Positions 1-6,311 of a DNA stretch of 8,665 bases are shown here, one piece after another; the stretch's first letter is position 1, and each line of letters opens with the position of its first letter. The notes beneath the pieces were generated by a model, which saw only the letters and a list, made by a program, of their open reading frames with translations, ran no database searches and was not told the DNA's origin. The stretch covers positions 1-8,665 of the forward strand of contig CALCHN010000080.1 of the NCBI GenBank assembly GCA_937901255.1, in the 5' to 3' direction. Source of the stretch: an uncultured Flavobacteriales bacterium (GTDB taxonomy: Bacteria > Bacteroidota > Bacteroidia > Flavobacteriales_E > Vicingaceae). The position numbers were made by a program, and so were the translations under genes.

Positions 1-127
1 ACACGGGTTTTGCGTCAGGCGGGGTGACGTGCAAACTTGGAGCTTTGTGCTTCTAATAAACATTAGTAATAAATTGAAACTTTGTGCTCCGAAACCCGCC
101 CGAACGCAAAGCCCGAAAACGTTGGTG
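1..127 (+). other. attC-like cassette recombination site 1 (left end cut by window)
   Basis: This is the site that closes the cassette lying upstream of the window. Only the last two bases (AC) of its inverse core are present. The left stem arm (4-22) pairs imperfectly with the right arm (about 94-116): CGGG/CCCG at the base, then the TTTGCGT and GGCGGG segments. The core GTTGGTG is at 121-127. The spacer has CTTTGTGCTTCTA at 43-55 and a GTGCTCCGAAA word near 84, both shared with other sites in the window. Adding the five bases missing on the left gives 132 nt, the length of three other sites. The integrase cut (G^TT) would fall between 121 and 122. Confidence 0.8.
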
Positions 128-993
128 GCAAGTGTAAGGACGACCGAAACAAACAATAAAAAATGGACAAATACGACCTTGAAAAGAAAATATGGACAGA
201 TGCCGACTTTGAAAAAATGGGGTGGCACGACTGCCGTATTTATAAAATCAGGTTGACTGATAAACTTGAATTAGACATTGACTATATTCTACAATGGAAT
301 AAACCAGACATTGAAGGTTTACCTTTTACTTTTTGGGTAGCACCTGCGACATTGGTTTTTAAGAATATCAATAACATTCAATTTGAAATTGATACTGCTT
401 TTGACGAAGCTGTTGAAATAGAAGATATTGAACTAAACAAGTCAGACAATAAAATTCAATGGACAATTATTACTCAACAAGGCGACATTGAGTTTACAGC
501 AGACGGATTTACGCAATGGATTAGGCAAGAGCCATTTTTTCAATTCGGGCAGACAATCTCATATATTGAAAGATGTGGGTTTTCATTAGAACAGACAACC
601 GACCAAGAAAATCCTAACATAATAAGACAAGACATAATAGAACAGCAAAAAAAGGATTTTGAGCATTACGAGAACGTCAAGAAAAGACAATTAAAAAGAC
701 AAGAAAAATCTGACCTTGAAGAGCAAAGAGAAAACGGAAAAATTGACCTGAAAGACTATTTGACAAAGAAAAAAGAAATTAAGGAAATGCTTGACTATTA
801 CGACTATTGGCTAAAAAACACAAGATTTGAAAATTGGTAGAAACATACGACTGACAAAAACACCAGCCACCAACAGGCGTTTGGCTCAATGGCGGGTGAA
901 GTGGTTAATTGAACATTCTACCTCGCATCAACTTTTGTGGTATATTGACAGTTTAGTGCTCCGAAATCCGCCACTGCGCCAAGCGCCAAAACG
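122..993 (+). mobile_element. Integron-type gene cassette 1 (complete)
   Basis: Boundaries follow the G^TT cut in the flanking attC-like sites. The start (GTTGGTGGC at 121-129) is the exact reverse complement of GCCACCAAC at 866-874 in the cassette's own terminal site. That match is expected only if both ends were joined in one circular cassette. The cassette is 872 bp, holds a single + strand gene (163-840) with a 41-nt leader, and shows no promoter of its own. It would therefore depend on read-through or on a weak unseen promoter. Confidence 0.8.
163..840 (+). CDS. Cassette-borne hypothetical protein, 225 aa, with charged C-terminal helix
   Basis: I do not recognise a characterised family. 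The protein has no signal peptide or membrane segment, so it is probably cytoplasmic. The N-terminal part (about residues 1-135) is rich in aromatic and acidic residues and looks like a beta-rich globular domain. It opens with WTDADFEKMGWHDCRIY (residues 11-27) and contains FWVAPATLVF further on. From about residue 150 to 217 it becomes a very charged Lys/Glu/Gln segment likely to form a long helix or coiled coil. The WHD..I opening and size are loosely reminiscent of small bacterial immunity-type domains such as Imm50, which is a weak impression only. The ATG at 163 follows an A-rich leader (aacaataaaaa) typical of Bacteroidota starts. The gene fills cassette 1 and ends 27 nt before the inverse core of attC site 2. 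Confidence 0.85.
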   Translation: MDKYDLEKKIWTDADFEKMGWHDCRIYKIRLTDKLELDIDYILQWNKPDIEGLPFTFWVAPATLVFKNINNIQFEIDTAFDEAVEIEDIELNKSDNKIQWTIITQQGDIEFTADGFTQWIRQEPFFQFGQTISYIERCGFSLEQTTDQENPNIIRQDIIEQQKKDFEHYENVKKRQLKRQEKSDLEEQRENGKIDLKDYLTKKKEIKEMLDYYDYWLKNTRFENW

Positions 994-999
994 TTATGC
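868..999 (+). other. attC-like cassette recombination site 2 (132 nt)
   Basis: The inverse core CACCAAC is at 868-874 and the core GTTATGC at 993-999. The outer arm GGCGTTTGGC (876-885) pairs with GCCAAGCGCC (978-987), with one G.T pair. The inner arm TGGCGG (890-895) pairs with CCGCCA (968-973). Extra unpaired bases lie on one side, as is usual for attC stems recombined as folded single strands. The spacer contains AGTGCTCCGAAAT, shared with sites 1 and 4. The cores only partly fit the GTTRRRY consensus. Confidence 0.85.
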
Positions 1000-1033
1000 G
1001 ACACCATAGAACGACACTGGCAATTAGAAAAAA

Positions 1034-1633
1034 ATGAACGAACACAAAGACATATTCATTGACAAAGATTTAAGATGCGGTGGCTTTTATGAACTTGCTA
1101 TTCAGGTTTGCCCAAGTATTGACAATTACCCAATAGAACTGTACACTGACTTTATTTGGACACTTAATAATGTATCAGGACCTTTTGACGAAGACTTTAA
1201 GACAATAGAGCCAGACATTGAAAATATTCAACACCGTGGACTTATAAGTCTTGACAATTTTGTCATTCCTTTTATGACTTACAATATCCGAGAAGACGAG
1301 CCTATAGAAACAGGATTCAATTGGTTTGACATTTGTTTTTACACAGCAGCAATTGAAAAAGTATTTGGTTCGGAATATCAAACTTGGACAGATAATCCAA
1401 AAGTACCCGAACAGTTGACAGAATTTTTTAATTCAATTTTAAAAGACTTGTATAAAATATTTCCATTTAAACTTGCAATACTTGGTTTTGAAGTTTCAGG
1501 ACAATATTACCTTGCTGACTTAAAAAACGAAACAAATACTTGGTCTCATTCAGCATTTTTTGTTGGACAGAGTAATTACGATTTGATAGCAGTTGAAAAC
1601 AGAGAATATGTGAAAACAATTGAAGAATTATAA
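1034..1633 (+). CDS. Cassette-borne hypothetical protein, 199 aa
   Basis: No family is recognised. The product is acidic and rich in Trp, Tyr and Phe, with no signal peptide and no membrane segment, so it is probably a soluble cytoplasmic protein. A Cys-Gly-Gly-Phe-Tyr segment near residues 15-19 and an FPFKLAILGFEVSGQYY stretch near residues 143-159 are the most sequence-rich parts and suggest an alpha/beta globular fold. Its composition resembles the small orphan proteins typical of integron cassettes, where toxins, antitoxins, immunity proteins and phage-defence factors are common, but nothing here assigns it to any of these. The ATG at 1034 follows an A-rich leader (ttagaaaaaa), 40 nt after the cassette core. 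The stop lies 21 nt before the inverse core at 1655. Confidence 0.85.
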   Translation: MNEHKDIFIDKDLRCGGFYELAIQVCPSIDNYPIELYTDFIWTLNNVSGPFDEDFKTIEPDIENIQHRGLISLDNFVIPFMTYNIREDEPIETGFNWFDICFYTAAIEKVFGSEYQTWTDNPKVPEQLTEFFNSILKDLYKIFPFKLAILGFEVSGQYYLADLKNETNTWSHSAFFVGQSNYDLIAVENREYVKTIEEL

Positions 1634-1654
1634 CGGAAATAAAGAATGGCGACC

Positions 1655-1850
1655 GCATAACAAGGTATTGCCAAAAGCGGGGCTAAAGTGCTAAATTCAA
1701 GGTTTGTACTTCTATACCGCCAAAAACGAATTTTATTCGTTTTTTATTTTTAAATTTAACTCACAAAAATTCGTTTTGGCTCGCCTCAGTGCAAAATCGA
1801 AACTTTCGGCTTCGATTTCCCCGCCTTCGGCAATACCCTAAACGTTACCT
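1655..1850 (+). other. attC-like cassette recombination site 3 (196 nt, expanded spacer)
   Basis: The inverse core GCATAAC is at 1655-1661 and the core GTTACCT at 1844-1850. The outer arms AGGTATTGCC and GGCAATACCCT pair, as do GCGGGG and CCCCGC, so the base of the site looks intact. The spacer word TTTGTACTTCTA starts 47 nt after the site's first base, the same offset as the CTTTGTGCTTCTA word in sites 1 and 4. The site is 64 nt longer than the 132-nt sites because of a palindromic segment (1719-1780). A second small hairpin (AAATCGAA 1794-1801 with TTCGATTT 1811-1818) follows it. Confidence 0.8.
1719..1780. repeat. 62-nt AT-rich palindromic insertion inside attC site 3
   Basis: The segment begins GCCAAAAACGAAT and ends ATTCGTTTTGGC, giving near-perfect terminal inverted repeats (one extra A on the left). 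Its left half also forms a perfect 10-bp hairpin with a TTT loop (AAAAACGAAT 1722-1731 with ATTCGTTTTT 1735-1744), so two mutually exclusive folds exist. Its length nearly equals the 64-nt excess of this site over the others. It could be a tiny MITE-like or REP-like element, or a natural expansion of the spacer. No clear target-site duplication is visible. Confidence 0.6.
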
Positions 1851-1993
1851 GCAAGCCTAAAGAACGAACAGAGCAAGAATGAACGACAGAAATAAACATA
1901 AAGTGACAGGACAAATGAACCATCAGACAGCCGACCCAAAAGCCAACGATTCTGTATTTTTATTTTTTTCCACCGCACATTTTTTAAAAACAA
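1845..1993 (+). other. Probable truncated cassette start and A/T-rich intergenic DNA
   Basis: The sequence after the core at 1844 starts like the other cassettes, with an A-rich leader and an ATG at 1879 about 35 nt in. The reading frame (1879-2091, 70 codons) quickly runs into low-complexity and hairpin sequence and does not look like a real protein. The expected closing inverse core GCAGGTAAC is not found anywhere downstream. I read this as the 5' remnant of a cassette cut off by the block that follows. The 14-mer AGCCGACCCAAAAG (1929-1942) recurs at 7024-7037. Confidence 0.4.
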
Positions 1994-2093
1994 TTTTAGC
2001 CAACCGCCCAAATGGCACATTTGGTTTTGCCCGACACACAAGCCTACCCTTCGCAAAACCAAAAGAGCCATTTCTCCCTCCGGTCGGTTAAAA
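1994..2093. repeat. Large imperfect hairpin upstream of the six-gene block
   Basis: A 100-nt inverted repeat. The outer arms TTTTAGCCAACCG (1994-2006) and CGGTCGGTTAAAA (2081-2093) pair with two mismatches. The middle arms are AAATGGC (2010-2016) and GCCATTT (2067-2073). The inner arms are TTTGGTTTTGC (2020-2030) and GCAAAACCAAA (2053-2063), 11 perfect pairs. The loop carries CCGACACACAAGCC. It ends 16 nt before the regulator's start codon, so it could affect that gene's expression, or it could mark the edge of a module. It has no attC core boxes. Confidence 0.65.
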
Positions 2094-2109
2094 TCCAAAC
2101 TTTAATACC

Positions 2110-2940
2110 ATGAATCAACTTTTCAAAATATTTATAGTGGACGAAGCGGAAGCAACCAAAATAAGTGCTTTACCAGACGAGCCGCACAAACACGACTTTG
2201 AAGAGTTGATTATCGGCATTGAAGGGCAATTAGAACACTTTATTGATTTCAAGAACACCTTGTTGGAAGCTCCGTTGATAAGTTTTGTAACCAAAGGCAA
2301 GGTTCACCGTGTGATTCCAAAATTGAGTAATGGGAAATGTGATATGTGGGTACTTCGGTTTAAAAGCGAATTTATTCCGGAAATAACTTTTCAGCTATAT
2401 GCTAATTACCACAACCACGCAATGCTAAAGCTGCCAAACGACTATTGCTTTAAACGCCTGACCACAATATGCGAAATCATAAACGGAGAAATGCAGCAGG
2501 AAAATCCAGATTTGAGTGTAGTAAAGCATTTGCTAAGTGCTTTGTTCATTATGATTGAATCCGAAAGAAATAAAATTTCACCCTATGAAACTGTAATAAG
2601 CACTACACAGAATACCACACTTCAAAACTTTTTGCAAATACTTGAAGAGAATTACCAACGACCTTTAGGCGTAGATTTTTATGCTGAAAAACTGTTTATG
2701 TCGGCAAGAAATCTGAACATGATTTGCAAAAACATTCTTCAGCAAACGGTAAGCGAAATTATAGAAACAAGAAAATTGATAGAAGCTAAAAATCAATTAA
2801 CGCATTCAGATAAGAACATTTCTGAAATTGGTTTTGACCTGGGATTCAATGAAAAAGCCTACTTCACCAATGTGTTTAAAAAACGAACAGGGTTAACGCC
2901 TTCTGAGTTTCGTGAAGAAATGAAAAAGCTCCTTTCCTGA
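2110..2940 (+). CDS. AraC-family transcriptional regulator
   Basis: The 276-aa protein is of the usual length for this family. The N-terminal half (about 1-165) looks like a cupin-type sensing domain, with the HKHDFEELIIGIEGQLEHFID segment (residues 27-47) resembling the conserved His/Glu-rich start of AraC-type sensor barrels. The C-terminal third (about 175-276) is the paired helix-turn-helix DNA-binding region. It shows the family signature in the second helix-turn-helix: ISEIGFDLGFNEKAYFTNVFKK followed by GLTPSEFR. It would bind DNA as a regulator responding to a small molecule that the sequence does not identify. It is the first gene of the block, separated from the YceI gene by 98 nt with promoter-like and inverted-repeat sequence, so that region is a natural target. 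The ATG at 2110 is chosen because the cupin start begins soon after it. Confidence 0.92.
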   Translation: MNQLFKIFIVDEAEATKISALPDEPHKHDFEELIIGIEGQLEHFIDFKNTLLEAPLISFVTKGKVHRVIPKLSNGKCDMWVLRFKSEFIPEITFQLYANYHNHAMLKLPNDYCFKRLTTICEIINGEMQQENPDLSVVKHLLSALFIMIESERNKISPYETVISTTQNTTLQNFLQILEENYQRPLGVDFYAEKLFMSARNLNMICKNILQQTVSEIIETRKLIEAKNQLTHSDKNISEIGFDLGFNEKAYFTNVFKKRTGLTPSEFREEMKKLLS

Positions 2941-2972
2941 TTTTACAACTCTTCTTCCAAATACTGTTACCC

Positions 2973-2999
2973 GTTGCCCTTTAAATGATTGCACCTTTG
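2973..2999 (+). promoter_or_regulatory. Possible Bacteroidota-type promoter for the YceI gene
   Basis: CACCTTTG (2992-2999) matches the Bacteroidota -7 consensus TAnnTTTG at all but the first base. A GTTG (2973-2976) lies upstream as a possible -33 box, but the spacing is shorter than usual, so that half is weak. A start near 3006 would give a leader of roughly 33 nt, very A-rich before the ATG (aaaaaaataaaaaa), as seen for highly translated Bacteroidota genes. Confidence 0.35.
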
Positions 3000-3027
3000 T
3001 AGTGTCAAATTTAATTAATCATTTAAA
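2980..3027. promoter_or_regulatory. Perfect 11-bp inverted repeat, candidate operator
   Basis: TTTAAATGATT (2980-2990) and AATCATTTAAA (3017-3027) are exact reverse complements separated by 26 nt. They flank the possible -7 box at 2992-2999. The arrangement fits a dimeric regulator site, for example for the adjacent AraC-type protein, or a stem in the 5' leader. The arms are AT-rich in an AT-rich region, which lowers certainty. Confidence 0.45.
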
Positions 3028-3038
3028 AAAATAAAAAA

Positions 3039-3581
3039 ATGGAAACAGTAGCAAAAACAACCACAAAATGGGCTTTAGACCCAACCCACAGTGAACTTAC
3101 TTTTAAAGTAAAACACATGATGATTGCCAATGTAAAAGGCGAATTCAAAAATTTTTCTGTTGAAGTGGAAGGTAACGACATTTTAAAATCTTCACTGAAT
3201 GTAAGTGTAGATGCATCGTCTATCAACACCAACAATACCGACAGAGACAACCACTTGAAATCTGCCGACTTCTTTGATGTAGAAAATCACAAAGAACTTA
3301 CGTTCAAAAGCACTTCATTCAAACAGAAAGATGATGATGAGTATGAGTTGAAAGGTATTTTAACCATAAAAGGCATCAGCAAGGAAATAAAGCTTGAAGC
3401 AGAATTTGGCGGTATCAATAAAGACCCGTGGGGAAATGAAAAAGCAGGTTTTTCTATTGAAGGGAAAATCAACCGCAAGGATTGGGGATTAAACTGGAAC
3501 GCAGCTTTGGAAACAGGCGGGGTATTGGTAAGTGAGGACGTGAAAATTTACGGAGAGGTTCAATTTGTAAAACAATCTTAA
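3039..3581 (+). CDS. YceI-family protein
   Basis: The 180-aa protein has the length and landmarks of the YceI/polyisoprenoid-binding lipocalin-like family. It opens with WALDPTHSELTFKVKHMMI (residues 11-29), followed by the SINTNNTDRDNHLKSADFF core motif (about 67-85), LTIKGISKEIKLE, and a C-terminal DWGLNWN. Family members fold as an eight-stranded antiparallel beta barrel that binds long hydrophobic isoprenoid chains, such as quinones or their precursors. Many are periplasmic, but this one has no signal peptide and is probably cytoplasmic. It follows the regulator and is separated by 12 nt from the SDR gene, so the two are almost surely co-transcribed up to the terminator near 4376. Its A-rich leader suggests strong translation. 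The exact ligand is unknown. Confidence 0.93.
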   Translation: METVAKTTTKWALDPTHSELTFKVKHMMIANVKGEFKNFSVEVEGNDILKSSLNVSVDASSINTNNTDRDNHLKSADFFDVENHKELTFKSTSFKQKDDDEYELKGILTIKGISKEIKLEAEFGGINKDPWGNEKAGFSIEGKINRKDWGLNWNAALETGGVLVSEDVKIYGEVQFVKQS

Positions 3582-3593
3582 AACTTAGAAATC

Positions 3594-4358
3594 ATGAAAA
3601 GATTAGAAAATAAAGTCGCCATAATCACTGGCGCAGCGATGGGCATGGGACGTGCCACAGCAGAATTATTTGCCGAACACGGAGCTAAAGTGGTAGTTGC
3701 AGATTTTAATGTTGAAGCTGGAAATGAAGTTGTTGAATTTATCAAAGCAAAGGGTGGCACAGCCGCATTTGTAAAAGTTGATATTTCGGAAAGCAAACAA
3801 GTTGAAGCAATGGTAAAATTTGCTGTGGACACCTTTGGTCGACTTGACATTGCAGTGAATAACGCTGCACTTAAACCGGACAACAATTCTTTCCAAGACC
3901 TTGATGAAGAATATTGGGACAGACTTCAAGCCGTTGACCTGAAAGGAACTGCGCTTAGTATGAAATATGAGATTCGCCAATTTGTTGCCCAGGGTGGAGG
4001 TGGTTCCATCGTAAATATTTCGTCTATCAATGCTTTCAAACCAACAACTGGCAATCCCGCTTATCAGGCATTTAAACATGGTGTAGAAGGTTTGACTAAA
4101 GCCGCAGCTTATGAGTATGGACCACAAGGTATTCGGATCAACTCGGTTGCTCCCGGTGCCATTCGCACACCCATGCTTACCAATGCATTGAAAGGGCTTG
4201 GGATAACCGAAGCAGACATCATACCAACGATGAGCCGAATAGGTAGACTTGGAGAACCAAGAGAAGTTGCACACGGTTCACTCTTTTTGAGTTCAGATGA
4301 TGCAAGTTATGTTCATGGAACGGTTTTACATGTAGGTGGTGGTTTTGAACTGCTATAA
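3594..4358 (+). CDS. Short-chain dehydrogenase/reductase (classical SDR)
   Basis: This is a 254-aa classical SDR, the usual length, with an N-terminal Rossmann fold. Visible landmarks are the cofactor glycine motif TGAAMGMG (12-19), Asp37 at the end of the second strand (favouring NAD over NADP), VD at 62-63, NNAA at 89-92, catalytic Ser144, and Tyr157 with Lys161 in YQAFK. SVAPGAIRTPM follows (184-194), and a VGGGF C-terminal end. The fourth tetrad position, usually Asn in VNLKG, reads VDLKG here (Asp115), a variation seen in some SDRs. It oxidises or reduces an alcohol or ketone; the substrate cannot be read from the sequence, and FabG-like or glucose-dehydrogenase-like labels would be guesses. 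It sits 12 nt after the YceI gene and is followed at once by an intrinsic terminator. Confidence 0.93.
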   Translation: MKRLENKVAIITGAAMGMGRATAELFAEHGAKVVVADFNVEAGNEVVEFIKAKGGTAAFVKVDISESKQVEAMVKFAVDTFGRLDIAVNNAALKPDNNSFQDLDEEYWDRLQAVDLKGTALSMKYEIRQFVAQGGGGSIVNISSINAFKPTTGNPAYQAFKHGVEGLTKAAAYEYGPQGIRINSVAPGAIRTPMLTNALKGLGITEADIIPTMSRIGRLGEPREVAHGSLFLSSDDASYVHGTVLHVGGGFELL

Positions 4359-4372
4359 ATGAAAAAGATATA

Positions 4373-4405
4373 AAAGTGCCATCGACTTTGGTGGCACCTT
4401 TCTTT
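4373..4405 (+). terminator. Rho-independent terminator after the SDR gene
   Basis: GTGCCATC (4376-4383) pairs with GGTGGCAC (4390-4397), an 8-bp stem with one G.T pair and a GACTTT loop. The stem is preceded by AAA and followed by CTTTCTTT. It begins 15 nt after the SDR stop and ends the YceI-SDR unit. It overlaps the immediate upstream region of the next gene, so it could also act as an attenuator between the two units. Confidence 0.75.
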
Positions 4406-4409
4406 ACAA

Positions 4410-5414
4410 ATGAGACATAAAATGAAGTTGACATTCACCATAATTATTTCAATAGTAACTTTTGGCAGCTCAAGCTGCCAATCTCAAACAAATAAGAAAA
4501 TGACACAAGAAACTAATCCGCTTTTATGCGACATAGAAACAGGAATGTGCGAAATACCTGATTCATCAAAAACTGAGCAGGGAGCAACAATTTCTAAATC
4601 ATCACAAAAACCTGTTAAGGTTATTTATTATACCGACCCGATATGTTCATCGTGTTGGGGCATAGAACCACAATTGCGAAAACTTAAATTGGAATACGGT
4701 AATTCCATTGACATTGAATACCGTATGGGTGGCTTATTACCTGACTGGAGTTACAACAGCGGTGGCATTAGCAAACCATCAGATGTGGCTCATCATTGGG
4801 ACGAAGTGAGTGCGTATTACGATATGCCCATTGATGGTGATGTTTGGTTGGAAGATCCATTGAATTCTTCCTATCCCCCATCCATTGCGTTTAAAGCCGC
4901 ACAACTACAAAGCGAAGAAAAAGCGATTTTGTTTCTGCGTGAAATCAGGGAAATGGTTTTCTTACAAAAGAAAAACATTGCCAAATGGGAGCACTTGGAA
5001 ACAGCAGCAAAAATAGTTGGTCTGAATGTGGAGCAACTGAAAACAGATTTTGAGGGGAAAGCGAAGGAATTGTTTCAGGGAGATTTGAAGTTGGGAAAAG
5101 AGCTTGGTGTAAGAGGATTTCCAACCATGTTTTTTGTGGACGATAAAGGAAATAAAGAATTCGTTTATGGCTCAAAACCTTACTCGTTTTATGAAGTAGC
5201 AGTGTTGAAATTAGCACCAACGGCAGCAAAAACAGAATACAAAAAAAGTTGGGAAGAATTATTTGCCAAATATCCTTCACTTACAGCCAAAGAATTTGCT
5301 GAATTATCAGGAGTCAACAGAAATGAAAGTGAGCAATGGCTGAATGAATTAACTACAAAAGGGAAATTAGAAAAATTGACTACCAAAAATGGTTCGATTT
5401 GGAAACTCAGGTAA
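4410..5414 (+). CDS. DsbA-family thioredoxin-fold lipoprotein with C-terminal extension
   Basis: The protein is 334 aa from the first ATG. The second ATG (4422, Met5) is the likelier start, because 4410 lies only 5 nt past the terminator's T-tract and MKLTFTIIISIVTFG makes a cleaner signal peptide. A lipoprotein-like Cys follows (SSSC, Cys23), so the protein is probably anchored facing the periplasm. The catalytic domain starts near residue 69 with the active site CSSC (79-82) in DPICSSCWG, and the conserved cis-proline is in RGFPT (Pro238). These are DsbA/FrnE-type features for oxidising or isomerising thiols. A second Cys pair (Cys40, Cys47) precedes the domain. The last 55 or so residues (YPSLTAKEFAELSG onward) look like a small winged-helix-type domain, unusual for an exported protein. 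The gene lies 12 nt upstream of the dioxygenase gene. Confidence 0.88.
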   Translation: MRHKMKLTFTIIISIVTFGSSSCQSQTNKKMTQETNPLLCDIETGMCEIPDSSKTEQGATISKSSQKPVKVIYYTDPICSSCWGIEPQLRKLKLEYGNSIDIEYRMGGLLPDWSYNSGGISKPSDVAHHWDEVSAYYDMPIDGDVWLEDPLNSSYPPSIAFKAAQLQSEEKAILFLREIREMVFLQKKNIAKWEHLETAAKIVGLNVEQLKTDFEGKAKELFQGDLKLGKELGVRGFPTMFFVDDKGNKEFVYGSKPYSFYEVAVLKLAPTAAKTEYKKSWEELFAKYPSLTAKEFAELSGVNRNESEQWLNELTTKGKLEKLTTKNGSIWKLR

Positions 5415-5426
5415 ATCTTAATTGCT

Positions 5427-6308
5427 ATGGACAGAAAAACATTTATAAAATCACTGGCAATTTTGCCTTTAACAGCAGCAGCTATGAAACTTGACGTATT
5501 AAATAAATTAACAGAACCCATGAGCAAAACGGCTAAAATGCCCGTATTGTTTCTTGGTCATGGTAGTCCGATGAATGCCATTGAAGAAAATGAATTTGTA
5601 ACCGGCTTTAGAAATATCGCCAAGAACATTCCAAAACCCAACGCCATATTGTGTGTGTCTGCTCACTGGGAAACCAAAGGCACTTTTGTGACGGCCATGC
5701 AAAATCCGCCTACTATTCACGATTTTGGTGGTTTTCCGAAAGAATTGTTTGCAGTGCAATATCCTGCACCGGGAAGTCCTGATTTGGCGAAAGAAACAAA
5801 AGCACTCATCACAAAAACAGAAATAATATTAGATGATAAGTGGGGGCTCGACCACGGTGCGTGGAGTGTGATAAAACATTTGTATCCGAATGCAGACATT
5901 CCTGTTATTCAAATGAGTATTGATTACAGCCAATCACCTCAATATCATTACGAATTGGCGCAGCAAATTAAATCGCTTCGTGAAAAAGGTGCGTTGATTA
6001 TTGGCAGTGGCAATATGGTTCATAATCTTGGAATGGTTGAATGGAAAAGATTAAATGAAACATTTGGATATGATTGGGCAATTGAAGCAAACGAAAAAAT
6101 GAAAAAATTCATTATAAGTGGCGACCACAAACAGCTTATCAATTTCCGTTCGCAAGGAAAAGCGTTTGACTTAGCCATTCCAACACCTGAACACTATTTG
6201 CCTTTGCTTTATTCCTTGGCTCTAAAAGAAGATAAAGATGAAGTGAGTTTATTTAACGACAAAGCAGTGGCAGGTTCGCTAACTATGACATCTGTAAAAA
6301 TTGGTTAA
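5427..6308 (+). CDS. DODA/LigB-type class III extradiol dioxygenase (YgiD-like)
   Basis: The 293-aa protein belongs to the family annotated as 4,5-DOPA dioxygenase extradiol. Conserved His-containing blocks are all present: LGHGSPMN (His45), SAHWE (His80), IHDFGGFP (His98), LDHGAWS (His143), GNMVHNLG (His199) and PEHYLPLLY (His256). Family members use a divalent metal bound by His residues to open catechol-type rings with oxygen, although the physiological substrate of bacterial YgiD-like proteins is poorly known. The protein is about 30 residues longer than typical YgiD because of an N-terminal stretch MDRKTFIKSLAILPLTAAAM that looks like an export signal with only one Arg of a Tat motif. 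If translation instead began at Met32 (5520) it would be cytoplasmic. It follows the DsbA-like gene by 12 nt and precedes the TRIC gene by 3 nt. Confidence 0.9.
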   Translation: MDRKTFIKSLAILPLTAAAMKLDVLNKLTEPMSKTAKMPVLFLGHGSPMNAIEENEFVTGFRNIAKNIPKPNAILCVSAHWETKGTFVTAMQNPPTIHDFGGFPKELFAVQYPAPGSPDLAKETKALITKTEIILDDKWGLDHGAWSVIKHLYPNADIPVIQMSIDYSQSPQYHYELAQQIKSLREKGALIIGSGNMVHNLGMVEWKRLNETFGYDWAIEANEKMKKFIISGDHKQLINFRSQGKAFDLAIPTPEHYLPLLYSLALKEDKDEVSLFNDKAVAGSLTMTSVKIG

Positions 6309-6311
6309 GCA

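Larger units (their letters stand above)
994..1844 (+). mobile_element. Integron-type gene cassette 2 (complete)
   Basis: The cassette starts at the cut inside GTTATGCG (993-1000) and ends at the G of the next core (1844). Its terminal inverse core CGCATAAC (1654-1661) is the exact reverse complement of that start, an 8/8 match. It is 851 bp, contains one gene (1034-1633) with a 40-nt leader, and ends in an unusually long attC site. Confidence 0.8.

Noticed and set aside
827..1009. Open frame of 60 codons on the + strand across attC site 2
   Set aside because: It overlaps the end of the cassette 1 gene and lies almost wholly in the folded recombination site. Its translation has no protein-like character.
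1879..2091. Open frame of 70 codons after attC site 3
   Set aside because: It begins like a cassette gene but runs through low-complexity DNA and the 1994-2093 hairpin. I treat it as a truncated cassette remnant rather than a gene.
1994..2093. Reading the left hairpin as a sixth attC site
   Set aside because: It lacks an AAC inverse core, a GTT core and the spacer words. Its arms are AT-rich and of a different layout.
3666..4274. 202-codon frame on the - strand
   Set aside because: It is the antisense shadow of the SDR gene, whose catalytic and cofactor motifs are all in the + frame.
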